Shown piece by piece: positions 35,801-49,570 of a DNA stretch of 64,000 bases (positions are counted from its first letter, which is position 1; each line of letters starts with the position of its first letter). The translations under genes and the position numbers were made by a program. The notes under the pieces were generated by a model. That model did no database searches, was not told where the DNA came from, and was given only the letters and a program-made list of their open reading frames with translations. The stretch is from Callipepla californica brunnescens (Eukaryota > Chordata > Aves > Galliformes > Odontophoridae): positions 16,102,273 through 16,166,272 of the forward strand of contig JALIRH010000007.1 in the NCBI GenBank assembly GCA_023055505.1, written 5' to 3'.

Positions 35801-37388
35801 ATGTGATTCTTGACTCAGATACTGTCAGGTAAAGCAAATGCAAACGAGATTTATTAATATGCTATTTATAACGTTTTTGTTAGACTTTGTTCAGTTCTGT
35901 CTCATCACATCCATTATTCCAACTCTCTGTGTTTCTACAACTAACATAAATCAAAATTCAAAATGCTTAGCAGTTACCATTCCTCTGCGAAGTTAATCTG
36001 AAACTAACCAAAGATTTAAAATAGTTAGAAAAAATATTTAAAAGGTAGTAGAGAGATTACATGATTACACACCTTGCTTCTGTAGAAGCCCAGCTTGGAA
36101 ACTCTAGAATACTTTTTTTTTAGTAAAGAAAAATAATGAATTCTTTACTCAAATAATAGCACTTCATTTTTGTTGCTTTGGTTTTGTTTCATTCTGCACC
36201 TGGTGCCAGGATTAAATTACACCATAAAGCAGGCAAATATACAAATAAGAAAGAGGGGAAATTACCCAAAAGCTTGATTTCTACTCATTGAAAAATATGT
36301 GAATGGAAAGTTCATAAATTGGGAATGTAAATATAATCTTTATTAATTTGTGAATGTTTTTGCTATGATTACTTCACAGTTAATTAAATATAAAATAATG
36401 TTAGACAGCTTGCATGTATTCCTTACTAAAAGTCGCGTACGTACGTATTAAAACTGATTATTTCTCTGATTCAAAATTAAGTTGTTGAACTAGTGGCAAA
36501 AGACATAATGCTGGCAGTGAAGTAGTTTCCTACAAAATACTGTAAACTAGAAAGTGATTAAAGAAGTCTAACAAAATAATGGAGAGAAAAAAGCATAATT
36601 TAGCTACTGGGACTGTGAGTAAATTGCTTGTTTTAAAAAGAAAAGGTTAATATGTGACTTGGGGGAAATGAAATTGATAACTCAATTGAGAACTGACCCA
36701 CCTGTATCTCAGACTTCCAATAATACTAACTAGTATCATAAATTACAAGAAAAGCTTTGTGGGTTTAGTGAAGGTTATGGCACTTAACCTTTTAAGCTGT
36801 TGTATAAGCTAAGACCTTTTAACAATCCAGTGAAGAAAACGTTTCCATATATTGCAGAAACTGCACAAAACCACCTATTCCCTAAGCTGGTGGTGACATA
36901 GAATGTTTCCACTTCTTTCCTTCTTTCTTTCTTTACTTTTTTTTTTTTTTTTTTGTATTGCCTGAATTAAGGACATTATCAGAGCATTCCCAGTTCAGTG
37001 AGTTTAAATGATCCATTAAGGGACTAGTTAGCAAATGTATGCACTAAAGGAAACAACTTATAAGTGGCTATTAAGTGAGGGTAATTTGACCCCACCACAT
37101 GTCGTAGAATTTCTGTATCAATAAGGAGAGCTACTAATGATGCCAGGGAGATGCACCTACATTATGGAATCTGTGCAACAAGCAGGAAACAGTACAACAA
37201 CAGTATGCTAAGACACCATGATTTTATTTTTTCATCTCATGATTCAAGTAATTGTCAATCCAAGGACAAAGTGGTCTCAAAAGTTCAGAAATGTGAAGCA
37301 AAACAAAAGCAGGTTATTTTAAAACATAAGTAATTTACAAAGACTACAGAAGAGTATATGTAAATTAATTAGTTTGTAAATTAGGATT
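35801..37388. other. Unique AT-rich DNA
   Basis: No gene is seen. A CTTT/poly-T tract (about 36910-36954) and a CpG-dense palindrome TACGTACGTA (36438-36447) stand out. Confidence 0.5.
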
Positions 37389-37500
37389 GAATCACCACAG
37401 AATAGCTTGGGTTGTAAGGGATCACAAAGGTCATTTAGTTCTAACCACTATGCTACTGGTGGGCTTGCTGACTGCTAAATAAGGCACTCAATCAAGAAAA
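37389..37500 (-). mobile_element. CR1 LINE 3' end scrap (antisense)
   Basis: GAATCACCACAGAATAGCTT, GGTTGTAAGGGATCACAAAG, GTCATTTAGTTCTAACC and TAAGGCACTCAATCAAG match the order of an antisense CR1 3' end. High divergence. Confidence 0.75.
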
Positions 37501-37586
37501 AAAGATACAAATTCCTATGATACAACTATTTGTACAATTTACTGATTTGTGAAATCCATGGGTCATGATTTCTACTTCTATGAAAG

Positions 37587-37985
37587 GCAGCTGTACATTG
37601 AAGAGTGGAAGACTATGTAAAGGAAACAGCCCTGGGCGTATTGGTCAATATTCAGCTGAACATGAGTCTGCAGTGTTCCCAGGTGGTCAAAAAGGCCAAT
37701 GGCATCCTGGCTTGTATCTGAAATAGTGTTGCCAGAAGGAGCAGGGAAGTCATTGTCCTCTTGCGCTCAGCACTGGTGAGGCCACACCTTGAATACTGTG
37801 TTCAGTTTTGGGCCCTACACTTCCAGAAAGACACTAAAATGTTGGAGTTTGTTCAGAGAAGGGTAATGACACTGGTGAGTGGTCTGGAGCAAAAGCCTTA
37901 TGAGGAATAGCTGAGGGAGCTGGAATTGTTCAGTCTGGAGATGAAGAGGCTCAGGGAAGACGTTACTGCTCCCTATTACTACCTG
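37587..37985 (+). mobile_element. CR1 LINE internal fragment (sense)
   Basis: Colinear with the copies at 1087 and 13800: GTATTGGTCAATATTCAGCT, CCAATGGCATCCTGGCTTGT, GAATACTGTGTTCAGTTTTG, GTGGTCTGGAGCAAAAGCC and GGCTCAGGGAAGACGTTACT. The similarity ends abruptly near 37985, where another repeat-like sequence takes over, so the CR1 3' end is missing. Confidence 0.93.
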
Positions 37986-38260
37986 TTTGGAGTGCTTGAC
38001 CACTTGGTGTCTTCAGGGTTATTTCTCACATTTTCTCACTCCTCTCTTCCAGCTGCTGTTGAACAGATTTTTTCCACTTTCTGCCCTCCTGGAGGCATAA
38101 ATATTGTAGCCCATGGCTTGCTTCTGGACATTGGCAGGTCCCTTTCGTAACTGGCTGGAGCTAGATCTTATCTAACATGGGAATGCTCCTGCTCTTCTCA
38201 CAGAAAACATTCCTGCAGCTCTCCTCCCTCTTACCCAAACTTCTTCATGTAAACTCATTA
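37986..38260 (+). mobile_element. LTR-like repeat fragment adjoining CR1
   Basis: GTGTCTTCAGGGTTATTTCT, CTCACTCCTCTCTTCCAGCT, GGCAGGTCCCTTTCGTAACT, GGAGCTAGATCTTATCTAAC and CTTCTCACAGAAAACATTCC resemble, in order, a repeat (probably an LTR) that I recognise from bird genomes. The minus frame at 38172-38573 and the plus frame at 37926-38150 cross it and are not genes. The family name is not known to me. Confidence 0.45.
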
Positions 38261-41200
38261 GAACACTCGAAGTAAGCAGTATAGATGAGCCTATCCTGTT
38301 TTTGCAGATAAAGATTAGATACCTGTATGCAAGTTCTGCTGTACAGTTTACTATCAGAGCCAGAAAACGGTCCCTGACAGTGCTTGTTGCTACAGGCAAA
38401 ACCTTATTTTCTATCCAACGACTGCACTGATATAGTGCTGTCTTGCTAGCTGAATTAACAGAATATTTGTGAGACTGGTTCAAGTCTTGTCTCAAGTATA
38501 TACAGATAATTTGAAAGGATGGGTAGACACAGAGATCCAGGTTACCTAGTATATTTGATTTCCTTGTTGTCATTGGTAAGAAGCAGTCTCCTCAAGTAGT
38601 TGCCATCCTGTCTTGTCAAAGGCAAATGATAAGAGCCTTTCAGTCATGAGTAAGATGGTTTTTTTTCCCCATCTGGGACACTAAACTTAAGAAATAGATA
38701 TAGATACAGAACTGATGTGTCTGGTTGCTTTTATGACCTATCTCTGAGCTCTGACTGATCCTTTATCAGTGATTAAACATTCATCCTCACTCACTTCAAG
38801 TCTGTGAGGTGAGAAAATGGCCTCCGTTTATATACTCCATAAGAGTATAACTGAGACATGGATAGATTAAACAGAGAAGTGTTGGAACCTAATGAAGGCT
38901 GCTATTGATTTGAATCAGAATTAGATCAGGCCACTTGTGAATTAACTTCCCAAGAGACTGCTAACATCTGTCTAAATCTATTTGTAGTACAGATTCTTTA
39001 ACACAAGATTGTGTCTTAAATTCTGTATATCTATAGTTTTCAAGAAAAATAACATTTTTTTAAAACGCTCTGCTTTCTTTCAAATAAAGGTGTACATTTA
39101 CCTCTACATAATAAACCATGAGCAGTGTGGGATGTTTCAATATCTGTTTAACTGGAAATTATTAAAGGATGTAAAGATAGTCTTACATTTTTACAGACAG
39201 TAATGTAAACATAGATAAATTGGTAATTGAATGATTCTACATTAGTTATATAATATTTATACAAAATGAGAATTTATAAAAAACAATGCAAGTGAGAGGC
39301 AATTATATATGCAGAAAGAAGTCTTAAATATATATTTTGATACTTCCTGTGATTCAGATTATCTTAATATGTTAACAATAGTCCTGTTAAATACTGAATA
39401 CATAAGTTCCTCTGAAAAAGTGAAAGAGAGGAAAAGGATTTTATTGTATAGGAAATCTATGGCATCTTTTCCTCATGTAAACTGTAGCAGGTTCAAGATC
39501 TAGAGATCACTGTAAAGCCCTGAAGACATCCCAGAGGAGAAGATGACAAAGCTTTGTGTGTATTTTTAAGTCACAATTATGCAGAAACATAATAAGAATT
39601 TCTTAGGGACTATTTTTGGGTGATATGAAGACCAGCTTTGATGTTGTTACATTCCATGACCCAATTTAACAGCACAATAGACAAGCATTTCAGTATCTAC
39701 AGACATATGATTACTAGAAATAATACAGCACCAACTGTTACTTGCTGTTTAAAATTGTACTGGATTCAAATGAGAAAAAAAAAAAGAAGAGATCTGATTT
39801 CCATATGTTAAGAAAAAGCATTTTTGGTGAAGAAAAATTGTTTCTTATTATAGAAAAAAAAAAGGAAAGATGTTTTGAAAGAAAGAGATGGGTGTGAAAA
39901 CAACATCAGAGTAAAAGGATTCTTTCAAGCCAGAGTAAGACTAAATAATTCATTATTTAGTATGTGGCGCAGCAAATTAGAATTTCTTCATAGGGTGGAA
40001 AGACTGTTGCTTCCAATCATTATATACATCTAGTGATTTATTTATAAATATCATACTTTAATTTCTCAGTGAAGTTATCAAAGATGCTGATATTGTTACA
40101 TCTGTAAAGTTTTAATACAGTTAAAATCAATAGATAATTTGTATTCCAGACTGTTATTAAGTTCCAATAAATACTTTCTTACTTCAAAAGCAGGATGCCT
40201 AATCTGATAAGGATCAATCACTGTTCAGAAACAGATTCTGATTTTATCTTTCTGTAGATGAAATCTTCTGGCCCAGTATTTAGGTACTGTTACTGACAAG
40301 TTTAGAAGAAGCTGTTGAGGGAAATGAGTGCATATGAAAAATTGATATTACAGATATGCATGACATTAATTTTAAACGTACATTATAGTTAGCCTCTTAT
40401 CTCTAAGGCAGACACTGTTTTTCAGCACTTCTGCTAAAGCAAATCAGATCTACTTTTGTGCAAAATTCTTCTTGAAATTAGCAAGCTGATGTTGTTAATT
40501 TTCAAGTTGTTGTTGCAGATGTTTCAAAATCAGGCAAAGACATCCTTTCTGACCAGTCAGGTCTGATAGTTTACTTGAAAAGTAATACATGATCCAAAGA
40601 AGTCAAACTGATTTAACCCAAATACTGATTTTTTTTTTAATATTATTATTTTGTTTTTTTTATTATCAGAGAACTTGAAGGAGGTAAATAACACAGTAGA
40701 AGAATTGAGATAAATCACAATTCTGAAAAAATCACAACTAGGGAGGAATCAATTTTGTATGGTTATTTGAAGTAGCCTTTTGTAATAAAAATTTGTACTC
40801 TCATTTGTTAAAAAAAAGAAAACAACAAAAACAACAAAACCACACTGCTAAATTATGAAAAGTATACAAATGCAATGTTTGTTTTTTCTAAGAAAATATA
40901 CTAATTAGACATTTTAGACCAACACATGAAGTACTTAACTGCAATATACAAATAAAACAAACAAACAAAACTAATGACTTGTGTTGTGCAATTGTTCATT
41001 TTTATTCTATGTCATATCTAAGGCCTTGTGTCATCATGCTTCTGTGAGATGAATATTTGTGGTTACTTACTGCATTTTCTCAGCCCTTGGAGAGACAGAA
41101 ACACTCTCAGATAAATAAAGAGTTACATAAATGAAATTCTTCTTCATTAAGAAATGTATCCTACTTTTAATGGGCTAGTGACCAAATCTTCACACCTGTA

Positions 41201-44200
41201 GAGGACTTACATACTTTTCCTGTGAAAATATCTTTCAGTGTATCATAGTTTATAAACAATAAACAAAATTTATTACCACTTTACTTAAGCAAAATATGCT
41301 TTTCATAATGTATGAGCTTTCAAATTTAGAAAAATACTTGATAAAAACAAATATGAAAACTATTAATATATAGTGATCAAAAAGAAAATAAATTGTACTT
41401 CCAAGTTGAAAAGAAAATTTGTGTTTTCTTCTTGTTATGTACATGATGGTTACAAACTAATTATTGAGTAGACTGTGACGTGAGAGACCTCAGTCTAACT
41501 TTCTGAATGTTCTCTGGGAAGATAAGACTCTGCTGTATCTTTAAAAGCTTCATTTTCAAAATCTTCATTATACTGATTAACACTGTTAAACAGTCTTTTG
41601 GATTGAGTGATTGAATTAAAGAGTAAAATATAACACAGGCTTTTCTTAGTTTGTCAGAAGAACCGGAAACAACCTCTACTTTCTCTATAGTCTCATCCTG
41701 GAATATTTTTTTCATTTTTTACAATATTACAGTATGAATACATCAGTTCTTAAGGGAAGGAGAGATACTGCTAAATTTTCTAACTGCTACTTTGCTGCAG
41801 AGCACTCTTTATTTATACAGAGAATATGTTTTATTTATTAGAATACATTTTAAAATGTACCATATTGGGTTTATATAATGACAAAATCAAGCATGCTTAC
41901 TCCTGTTTCTGAATTTCATGGATGGCTAAAAGCTGTAATAAAACCTACTTTCCAAGATTTTAGGGAAAGGTTATGTATGCATTGTTAGTTTTGTTAGTAC
42001 TATGGCAGAGAGCTGAAAACACTTCTGTAGATAGACTTGAAGCAGCAGTGGACTGCACTTCCAGGAGACTTCAACCTCCATCCTGAGAGACCACAGCAGT
42101 GAGTAGCTGTACATTAGTTATTTTCTCATTTTGTTTTTCCCTGCACAACACTGCAAGTATGACCATGAGAAAGCACAGCTTTGCATGCAGTTCTTGAAGA
42201 GTTTACAAGTCCTTAGAAAACAATGCTTCTCCAGCTCAAGATTGCACTATTCCAGTTCTTTGGCAGTCAGTGGATTCAGTCATAAGAAGGTAGAGAATTT
42301 TCCTGTGATTACATTGAATATTCTGGGTATGTTTTCCCTCATCAAGCCGGATGATGAACTGTAATATTTTGCATCTTTAGTAACCAATTTTGGCTCTCAA
42401 TTTTTGGAGGCATTGTTTTATACTATTTGTTATAATGGAAAATGATAGACAGATGTATTAAAAAATCTTGTCATTTCAAAGAAGAAATGGATTGTAAACC
42501 TATTATCGTTTTTTATTAGTAGTGTGTATTATTATGTGTTAGAATGTGCTTTAGAATATAAATTAATAACTGAAAAGCTGATCCTGTTCTTTTTCAACAA
42601 ATTATGCCTCATAAAATATATTAGCAATTGTATGCTCTAGACTTTTTGCAGAAGTTTGTCATAGTCTGGATATTTTAATTCAAATTTCTTCTAATTGGGT
42701 CACATTACCTCCTGTTTGCAATTGCTCAAATTGAAAATGTGTAGGAAAGCAATTGGATATTATCCATGAAAGAACTGCAGAAATTGTTTAAATGAAAACT
42801 GAAAATAGAAAAAAGTTTCATGCATTATTAGCTGACTTTTACTGTTGTCATATGAAGGAAAACAAGGAGTAACATTTTCATTACATCCATTCAGCTCTTT
42901 GTAGACTTCATTTCATGCCTCTTGTAGAACTTACAGAAGAAATACATTTTAGTACTATAATTCTCTATAGTGGGTAATACACGGGGGAGGATGCTAAGTT
43001 ACTTGACCTTGAGACCAGGAGTATTTCTGTTATCACTGTGGAGCCTCTGGTTCATTGGGCTATCTGGGTAGACCAAGTAAATACAGATCAGGCAAGGATG
43101 AAAGGCAAGGACTGTAGAAATATGCAAGATCTGTTTAAGGGTAAACATCAAAGGGAGTAAGAAGGTGAAACCAAGGTGAACCAGGAACAAATAGAGGGAG
43201 AAACAGGGAAAAAAGGATAGGTTGTGTCAAAACAGATATGTTGTCAATATACTTGTTTCTAGCTGAGCCTAGTGCTTGATCACTGAAATCAAATTCTGAA
43301 TAAATCCTTTATCTAAGTGCCTCCTATGTGAGTGCATTTGTTGTTCTGAGCCCATGTGTGACCATTAGTACACCCAAATCCAGACTAGGTGAAGAGTAGA
43401 GTAAGAGGTCTGAGTAACAAACAGGGAGAAACAATGAGAAGAAGGAATCTGGAGGTCTGGGAAATCTGAACAGATTGAGTGTCTGAATCCTTGTACAAGG
43501 CAGCACTTGTGTGTCTGTGAACAGTGAACTCAGTCCTCATCAGCCAGAGAGAAGGAAGAGAATCAGAACATCTGTGATACTCAGTGTTAATGTGAGGGAT
43601 TTGTACTTATATGGGTCTTGGTGAAGACACTGAGCCATGTCCAACTTGAATTGCATGATGGGTTGTGTTAATACTGTGCATGAATATGTGTGTATGTTTG
43701 TCTGTCTATGTGCTGGAGCCTGGAGGCATAGCACTGGCACAGCCTTGTACCTACGGGAATTGCACTGAATTGGGTCCTGAATCCCACTGCTCTCACAAAA
43801 TCTAACGTGGTTCATTTGACACTTTTTATATATTATGAACTTACATAGCCTCACAATAAGTAGAAATAGGAGATTACATGGACTGGTCAGATAATGGTTT
43901 ATCACCATCTTGCTCAGGTAGACCTTCAAAATACTAAGTTATATAATTAGTAATAAAGGCAGCAATTTCTGCCTCAGTATCCTTGGCAGCTCTTTGCAAC
44001 TCCTGTGTAACCTGACATGTCCATATAAGAATTTCTGTACCAGAGTCAGTATCAGACTGTGCTCACAGGTGTGTCTGCATGTGTAAGTTTTAAGCAGGTG
44101 TGCTTCCGTAAACAATCCCAAGTAGGGTAAGAAGGTAATGACCAGCTTTATTAACTAAAGCACTCTCTCTCATGGATTTAATTGCTTGATTTTTCCACTG

Positions 44201-47200
44201 AACTTATTACATTAGTATAACAATGTATTTTAATAATAAATTAAATAAATGTATTATGGTTATAAATTATTAAATAAATGTTAAAAATAAATTAAATATG
44301 TAATTTCATTTGAAATTAAAAGAATAATAAATTTATTTCAGTCACTGTCTTTGTCTTGATTACATGAAATGTATATTTTGGTTTAAAATTATTCCAGTGA
44401 GAAAATACTTATGCTCTACTTTGCATGAGACATACTTTACTTAAATGGAAATAGCGATAAAGTCACTGCCTTCATTAAGCTGCATACTGTCATGAATATC
44501 AGGAGGCTGATAATTTACCATAAAAAATGCAGTTGAACTTGGTTAATGACTTGAAAATTATTTGAATATATAAAAACAGAGAGATAACATGCTCACGTAT
44601 ATTTTAGTTCCTGAGGAAAGCAAGACCAAATCAATTCATCAGGCATTCTCACTTGTGCTTCATCCCATTTACTCACTTCATACCAATAGAGTCAACAGTT
44701 AGGCATATGTCTGAAATAGCTCTTGCAGAATATCTCTAAGATAGTTTTTCTTTCCTGTTCCCTTCATAAGAGTTATGTGCCAAGCCCTTGTCTCCTACTT
44801 TGCATTTTCAATAGGAGCTCATGAAAGATTACAGTGGGTAAGCTTTCAAAATTTACTTCTAAATTTCATATTTAAACATTTTTATTTCCGAATTCGCAGA
44901 TTAAATTCAAGCATTTCAATCAAACTATTTATATTTGAATGCCAAACTTCCAGCACTTTGAAAAAACTGGCCCTACTTTCCACTGAATTCGGTGGAATCT
45001 CTTTGTTACTCATTAGTTCTAAAAAAAAAAACTTTTACTTTAATACAGGTGGTTAGATTAGGATCAGAGGAAGGATTCTTAAGAGTACCTAAGGGACAAA
45101 ATAAAAATCTCATTGAAAGTCACTGAACCTTGAGAGCATAAGCAATTTAGTTTCCTTTGAAAATCCTACTTTTAGAATCTAAACTTTGAGCCATACTTTT
45201 TAAAGTGAAGCATCTGCCATTTCATGATTCTGAAATAATTTCTTTCTTCTTCAAGGAACATGATAAAATGGAAGCAGAAAAAATAATAAAATTAAAATAA
45301 ATATTAAAATTGTGAGGAAACTTACAAACACTTAATTTCCTAAAAATCTAACTATATTCATAGGTCCTAATAGCAATGAAAACAAAACAAAACAAAGCTT
45401 CATTTAAATAAATTCCATATGGAATTTTGATGTCCTAAACAGATTTTCAAACTTCTAAGGCTGAGGACCAAATTTAGACCAAGTACACATTGGATGTGTT
45501 CCCACTGTGGAAGCATTTCATTTATTGTCTTTTAATTTAGATTGCCCTTATATATCAGTGACCTGAATACTCTAAATGAACTCCAGGCTAATCTTTTTGA
45601 TCTTTTCCATATCTAAAGACAATTAGTAGTTCTTACCTAACTTTCTATCCTCTTGTGGTCTCCCGCTCCATGTTATAAGAGTGTAACATTTTAAGAGTTT
45701 TTCTGGTCTTCGTTGTTTCTCTCTTCTGTGAAAATTATTATGTGGAAGAGTTAGGCTAGATACTTTGAGTAAACCTTTTCTGTAGATGTTACCAGTGCCT
45801 CTTTTTTCTGGTGTTAGAGTTGGCTGATGTAGTCCAGGTCTTGTTTATTCTAAATGGGTAGATTTTTCTTGTGACATTACATGCTAGAAGAGATCCACCC
45901 TAATTCCTAGATGAGAGAGGAAACACTAATCTTACCAGATGAGGTATTTCAAAACAGCATGTGCTTGTGATTAGATTTGACAAGGTTATAATTTTCTTCC
46001 TCTGTGTCTATCTTAAGCACGATCATAATTCAGAGAGAAATTAATATTATAAGTACTTGAACAGGCCCAGTTAATTTAAGACACGAACATTTAAAAAACA
46101 AATAAACAAGCAAGCAAACAAACAAAATAGACTATAACGAACTTATTCAGCTTAGCTCAAAAATATGAATAGAAAATAGCTGAAGATGCTTCGTGTCTAA
46201 TTCAGTGTATAAGGCAGTCACTGCGTGTCCTTCGCAGAATTTAGTTCATTGATGGCTTAAAGAAATTCAGTCTAGTGTTGGTATCTAAATTTTAGGTTCT
46301 GAATGATACTCCTGGGGCCAAGTAATTATATTTTTGGGTACATCCATGACTTCACTGTTAATATCTAAGTGGGGCATATGTATATCAAGTGGATATTTAT
46401 ATCAAACATTTTGTCACCAAATAAAGCCATGAAAATTCAACTCAGTATCTGTTTAAATTCAAAAGATCCTACGAACTATGTTTAGAAGTGATTTGAGTAC
46501 ACAATATTTGGAAAATTCTTGCTACATCTTTTTGGTCTCCATATTGAAAACAAAATCACAAGGGCTTTTTAAACACTACCTCAAAAAGGAAAGATAGAAA
46601 TTGGAACAAAAGTCACACTTACATGTGAATGTAGTTAATTTAATGACTTATTAGCAGACATTCCTCCAAAGAACTGGGTACCTTAACAACAAACTACATA
46701 CAAGCTGTATTACTAGTCTATAAAATGCAGGCAATAATTATATTTCAGGTGTTTTCCCAGGATGACCCACAAAAAACTAATCATAAATACAACCTACCAT
46801 TACAAGTTTACTATTCTTATCAAACAGAAAAGTGGCATACATTGCAAAATGCAACAGTATTATTTCATTTCTGTCAGACATGCTAGAAGTACTTACTACC
46901 CATTACTTGTATACACAGAGCTTTGTTTTTCATGGAATCTTTTGAGCATGTAATTGGTAGAGTTCAGTGATTCACAGCTTTATAATTCAGCTGATATTTT
47001 GGTGAGTTATTAGCCAACTGCTGTTCACTGAAGCAGATGTTTTCAACCATGAATAAAATTGTCAAGGTTATAGTTAGTACAAAGAAGGCTGTATCCTTCC
47101 TTTATCAGAGACTGAAGAAAACTGTAGACATCATAATGAGAATCAGCTTCAGAAACCTGATGTTTCTCAAGTTCGACCTGCATTGTTTCTCATCTTTCTC

Positions 47201-47732
47201 AAATTTCTTCTTTCATTTTCTCCTTCTAATGGCCAACTTTCTCCAATTTTTCACCGTAGTGAAGTTTGTATTATGTTTTCACTTTCTCAGCTTCCAAGCT
47301 TTTTTCATGATGAGTTCTGCAGTTGAAAATGTCCTTCCTTTTGTCCTTTTTTCAGTCCTTCACCTGTTTTTCTTTTATTTTCTCTGACATAAAACTGAAT
47401 ATTCAGTAGAGGCTATTTTTTTTCTGCCTTCTAAAAAGATCATTCTGCTTATCTCAAAAATAAGTCACAGAATAGTAGTTTGGAATAGTGAGCATACTTA
47501 GTCACAGAAACACAGGCTTGCTACCACTCTGGGGGAGGGAATGGGGTTTGTTTCTAATATTTTTTGATCGTTGTAAATAGAGTGAAATTGTACATCTCCT
47601 GTACAGAACATGATCAGGATTGAAAAATTATGCAACATTATTTCTCTAAAATCTAAGATAATTAATATTTGATTTATTACTTATATTTTCCAATATTTCT
47701 AGTATCTCTACCACTTCTACCATCTCTAACAC
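38261..47732. other. 9.5-kb repeat-poor AT-rich block
   Basis: No gene or confident transposon is seen. Simple sequence only: A-rich runs near 39775 and 39855, TTTTTTTTTAATATTATTAT at about 40630, AAAC arrays at 45378-45397 and 46095-46127, AT-rich DNA at 44220-44340 and a TGTGTATGTTTGTCTGTC-like run at about 43688. The frames at 43540-43929 minus (129 codons) and 47037-47387 plus (116 codons, F/L/S-rich from a pyrimidine-rich strand) show no domain. Confidence 0.5.
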
Positions 47733-48041
47733 TACCTGAAAGGAGGTTGTAGTTAAGTTGTGGACTTTTCTCCCTGGTAACTGTGATAGGATGAGAGATA
47801 GAGGCCATAAGTTGCACCAGGTGAGATTCAAGTTGGATATTAGGAAAAAATTATTCTCAGAAAAAGTGGTCAGCTGTTGGAACAGGTTGCCTAGGAGTCA
47901 CTGTTCCTATAGGTTTTAAAGAAAAGGGTAGATGTAGCACTTAGGGACGTGGTTTAGTGGGCATGGTGGTGAAGGACCAGCGTTTGGAGTACATGATCTT
48001 GATGGTCTTTTCTAACCTAAATGATTTAGTGATTCTGTGAT
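47733..48041 (+). mobile_element. CR1 LINE 3' end (sense)
   Basis: CTACCTGAAAGGAGGTTGTA, GAGGCCATAAGTTGCACCAG, AAGTTGGATATTAGGAAAAA, GGACGTGGTTTAGTGGGCAT and CATGATCTTGATGGTCTTTT run in CR1 order and end in GTGATTCTGTGATTT. About 309 bp, 5' truncated, moderate divergence. Confidence 0.95.
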
Positions 48042-49252
48042 TTAATATAAAATGTAAGGGGACAATGACAATGCACAAAATAGATAGCAGGAGTTTAATT
48101 TAAGAGTTGTAGCATTAAAAATCTTAAGCCAAGAACATTTTCCCTGTAATTTTTTCTTCCAGCATCAATTATTCTTTCAACATCCTTACAACTTGCCAAT
48201 AGAGTTAATCATTCACTTTGAATGATTAACTGAGAAAAAAATTTCTATATCTCACATTTGTTTCAGGTTCATGTGATCTACATCTGCTTGTACAGCAGAC
48301 TAAAGACTGCAAATAGTCACGCTTTTTAACAACTACATTGATTTCAGCTGAAATAACTAAGGTTTGAATTTGATTTTGAAGTCAATTTTTCATACAGAAT
48401 GAGAAAATTATTTGAGATAAACATTGCACACTGTTGTAATTAATCTATTAATTACCTTTATAGCACAGGCATTTATTGATATTCTTAGTAATCCTGGTTG
48501 TTACTGTTACTGTTTTCAGCTCTAGATCATTTGACAAAACCCAGGTAATCTCTGCACAACAAAAGCCTTCCTCCGTACTCTGCTTGTATTTTTAATAGAC
48601 AACTTTTCTCATCTCTAACTTGTCTTTTTGTACATAACTAGGTATGATCAGTGCATACAGTAATTACATTCAAATGTCAGGAGTGCTATTATGATTACTC
48701 TTTTCCATGGCAATTTAGAAAGTCATAAAATGAATATATGCTGCTTGTAATACCACAAAATGACCTTCTGCTAGATATTCTCATATAGTCACAGTACAAA
48801 AATGATATAGCTTCTGAAGTCCCAGGTGAATAAGACAGAATAACCATGACTTCTCTATAACAGATGTTTTGTATGCATAAGGAAGTCAATCATAACACAC
48901 TTTAAATTAAACCTTGAAGAAGTAATAAATTTATGTTCTAAAATCAATATGATAATTTGGTATGAGACAAGGTAAGTCAGATGCGATTCTCAGATTAATT
49001 AAAGGCAAAATCTCAACAGGTAATGTATCTTTGACTTCAGATATAGAAATCTATATGTAAAATGCTTGGTGGAAATGAAACAAATGTTTTGTACGGGGCT
49101 TTAAATCAGAAGAAATGTGGGAGTAAATCTATACACACAGAGGTTGATGGCAGCTAAAATTCACAAGTCGTTTGACATAAGAAAAATACTGAGATGTTGG
49201 TTTCTGTGGGTCAGAAACACTACTGTGTCTCTTTCAACTTTATTAGTATTTT
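48042..49252. other. Unique AT-rich DNA
   Basis: Nothing recognised beyond short open frames. Confidence 0.5.
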
Positions 49253-49570
49253 GGTTTAACCTGGCAGGGAGCTAAGCACCACAGACATATTTGTTCACTT
49301 CCATCCCCAGTGGGATAAGGAAGAGAACTGGAAACAAAATATCACGTAACAAAATGTCACTTAACAGGGGCTAACCCCCTGCCTAATTCAGGCCAGCTGT
49401 CCTGGCTGCACTTCATGCCACTGTGCCATAATGGGCAGCTCTTTCCTGCCAAGTAGTCCAAATGGAAAACACTCAGCACTCAGCAACAACCTGAACAAAC
49501 CAGGACAGCTGGAAAAACCTGTAGCACAGTTGTTGCTAGTGATCTTTGAAAATGGCTTAACAGAAACAAA
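49253..49570 (-). mobile_element. Decayed avian LTR fragment (antisense)
   Basis: GGTTTAACCTGGCAGGGAGC, AAGCACCACAGACATA, CCCAGTGGGATAAGGAAGAG, then after a deletion GGCCAGCTGTCCTGGCTGCA and CAGCACTCAGCAACAACC, follow the order of the same bird LTR type seen in sense at 16060-16470, read on the opposite strand. The middle portion is deleted. Overlapping frames on both strands (49388-49654 minus and 49431-49673 plus) are artefacts. Confidence 0.65.

Noticed and set aside
38172..38573. 133-codon minus-strand frame
   Set aside because: It crosses the LTR-like repeat and unique DNA, with no recognisable protein family.
43540..43929. 129-codon minus-strand frame
   Set aside because: No domain, no conserved motif and no splice or neighbour evidence.
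47037..47387. 116-codon F/L/S-rich frame that looks membrane-like
   Set aside because: Hydrophobicity follows from a pyrimidine-rich strand (TTC/CTT/TTT codons). There are no other signs of a gene.
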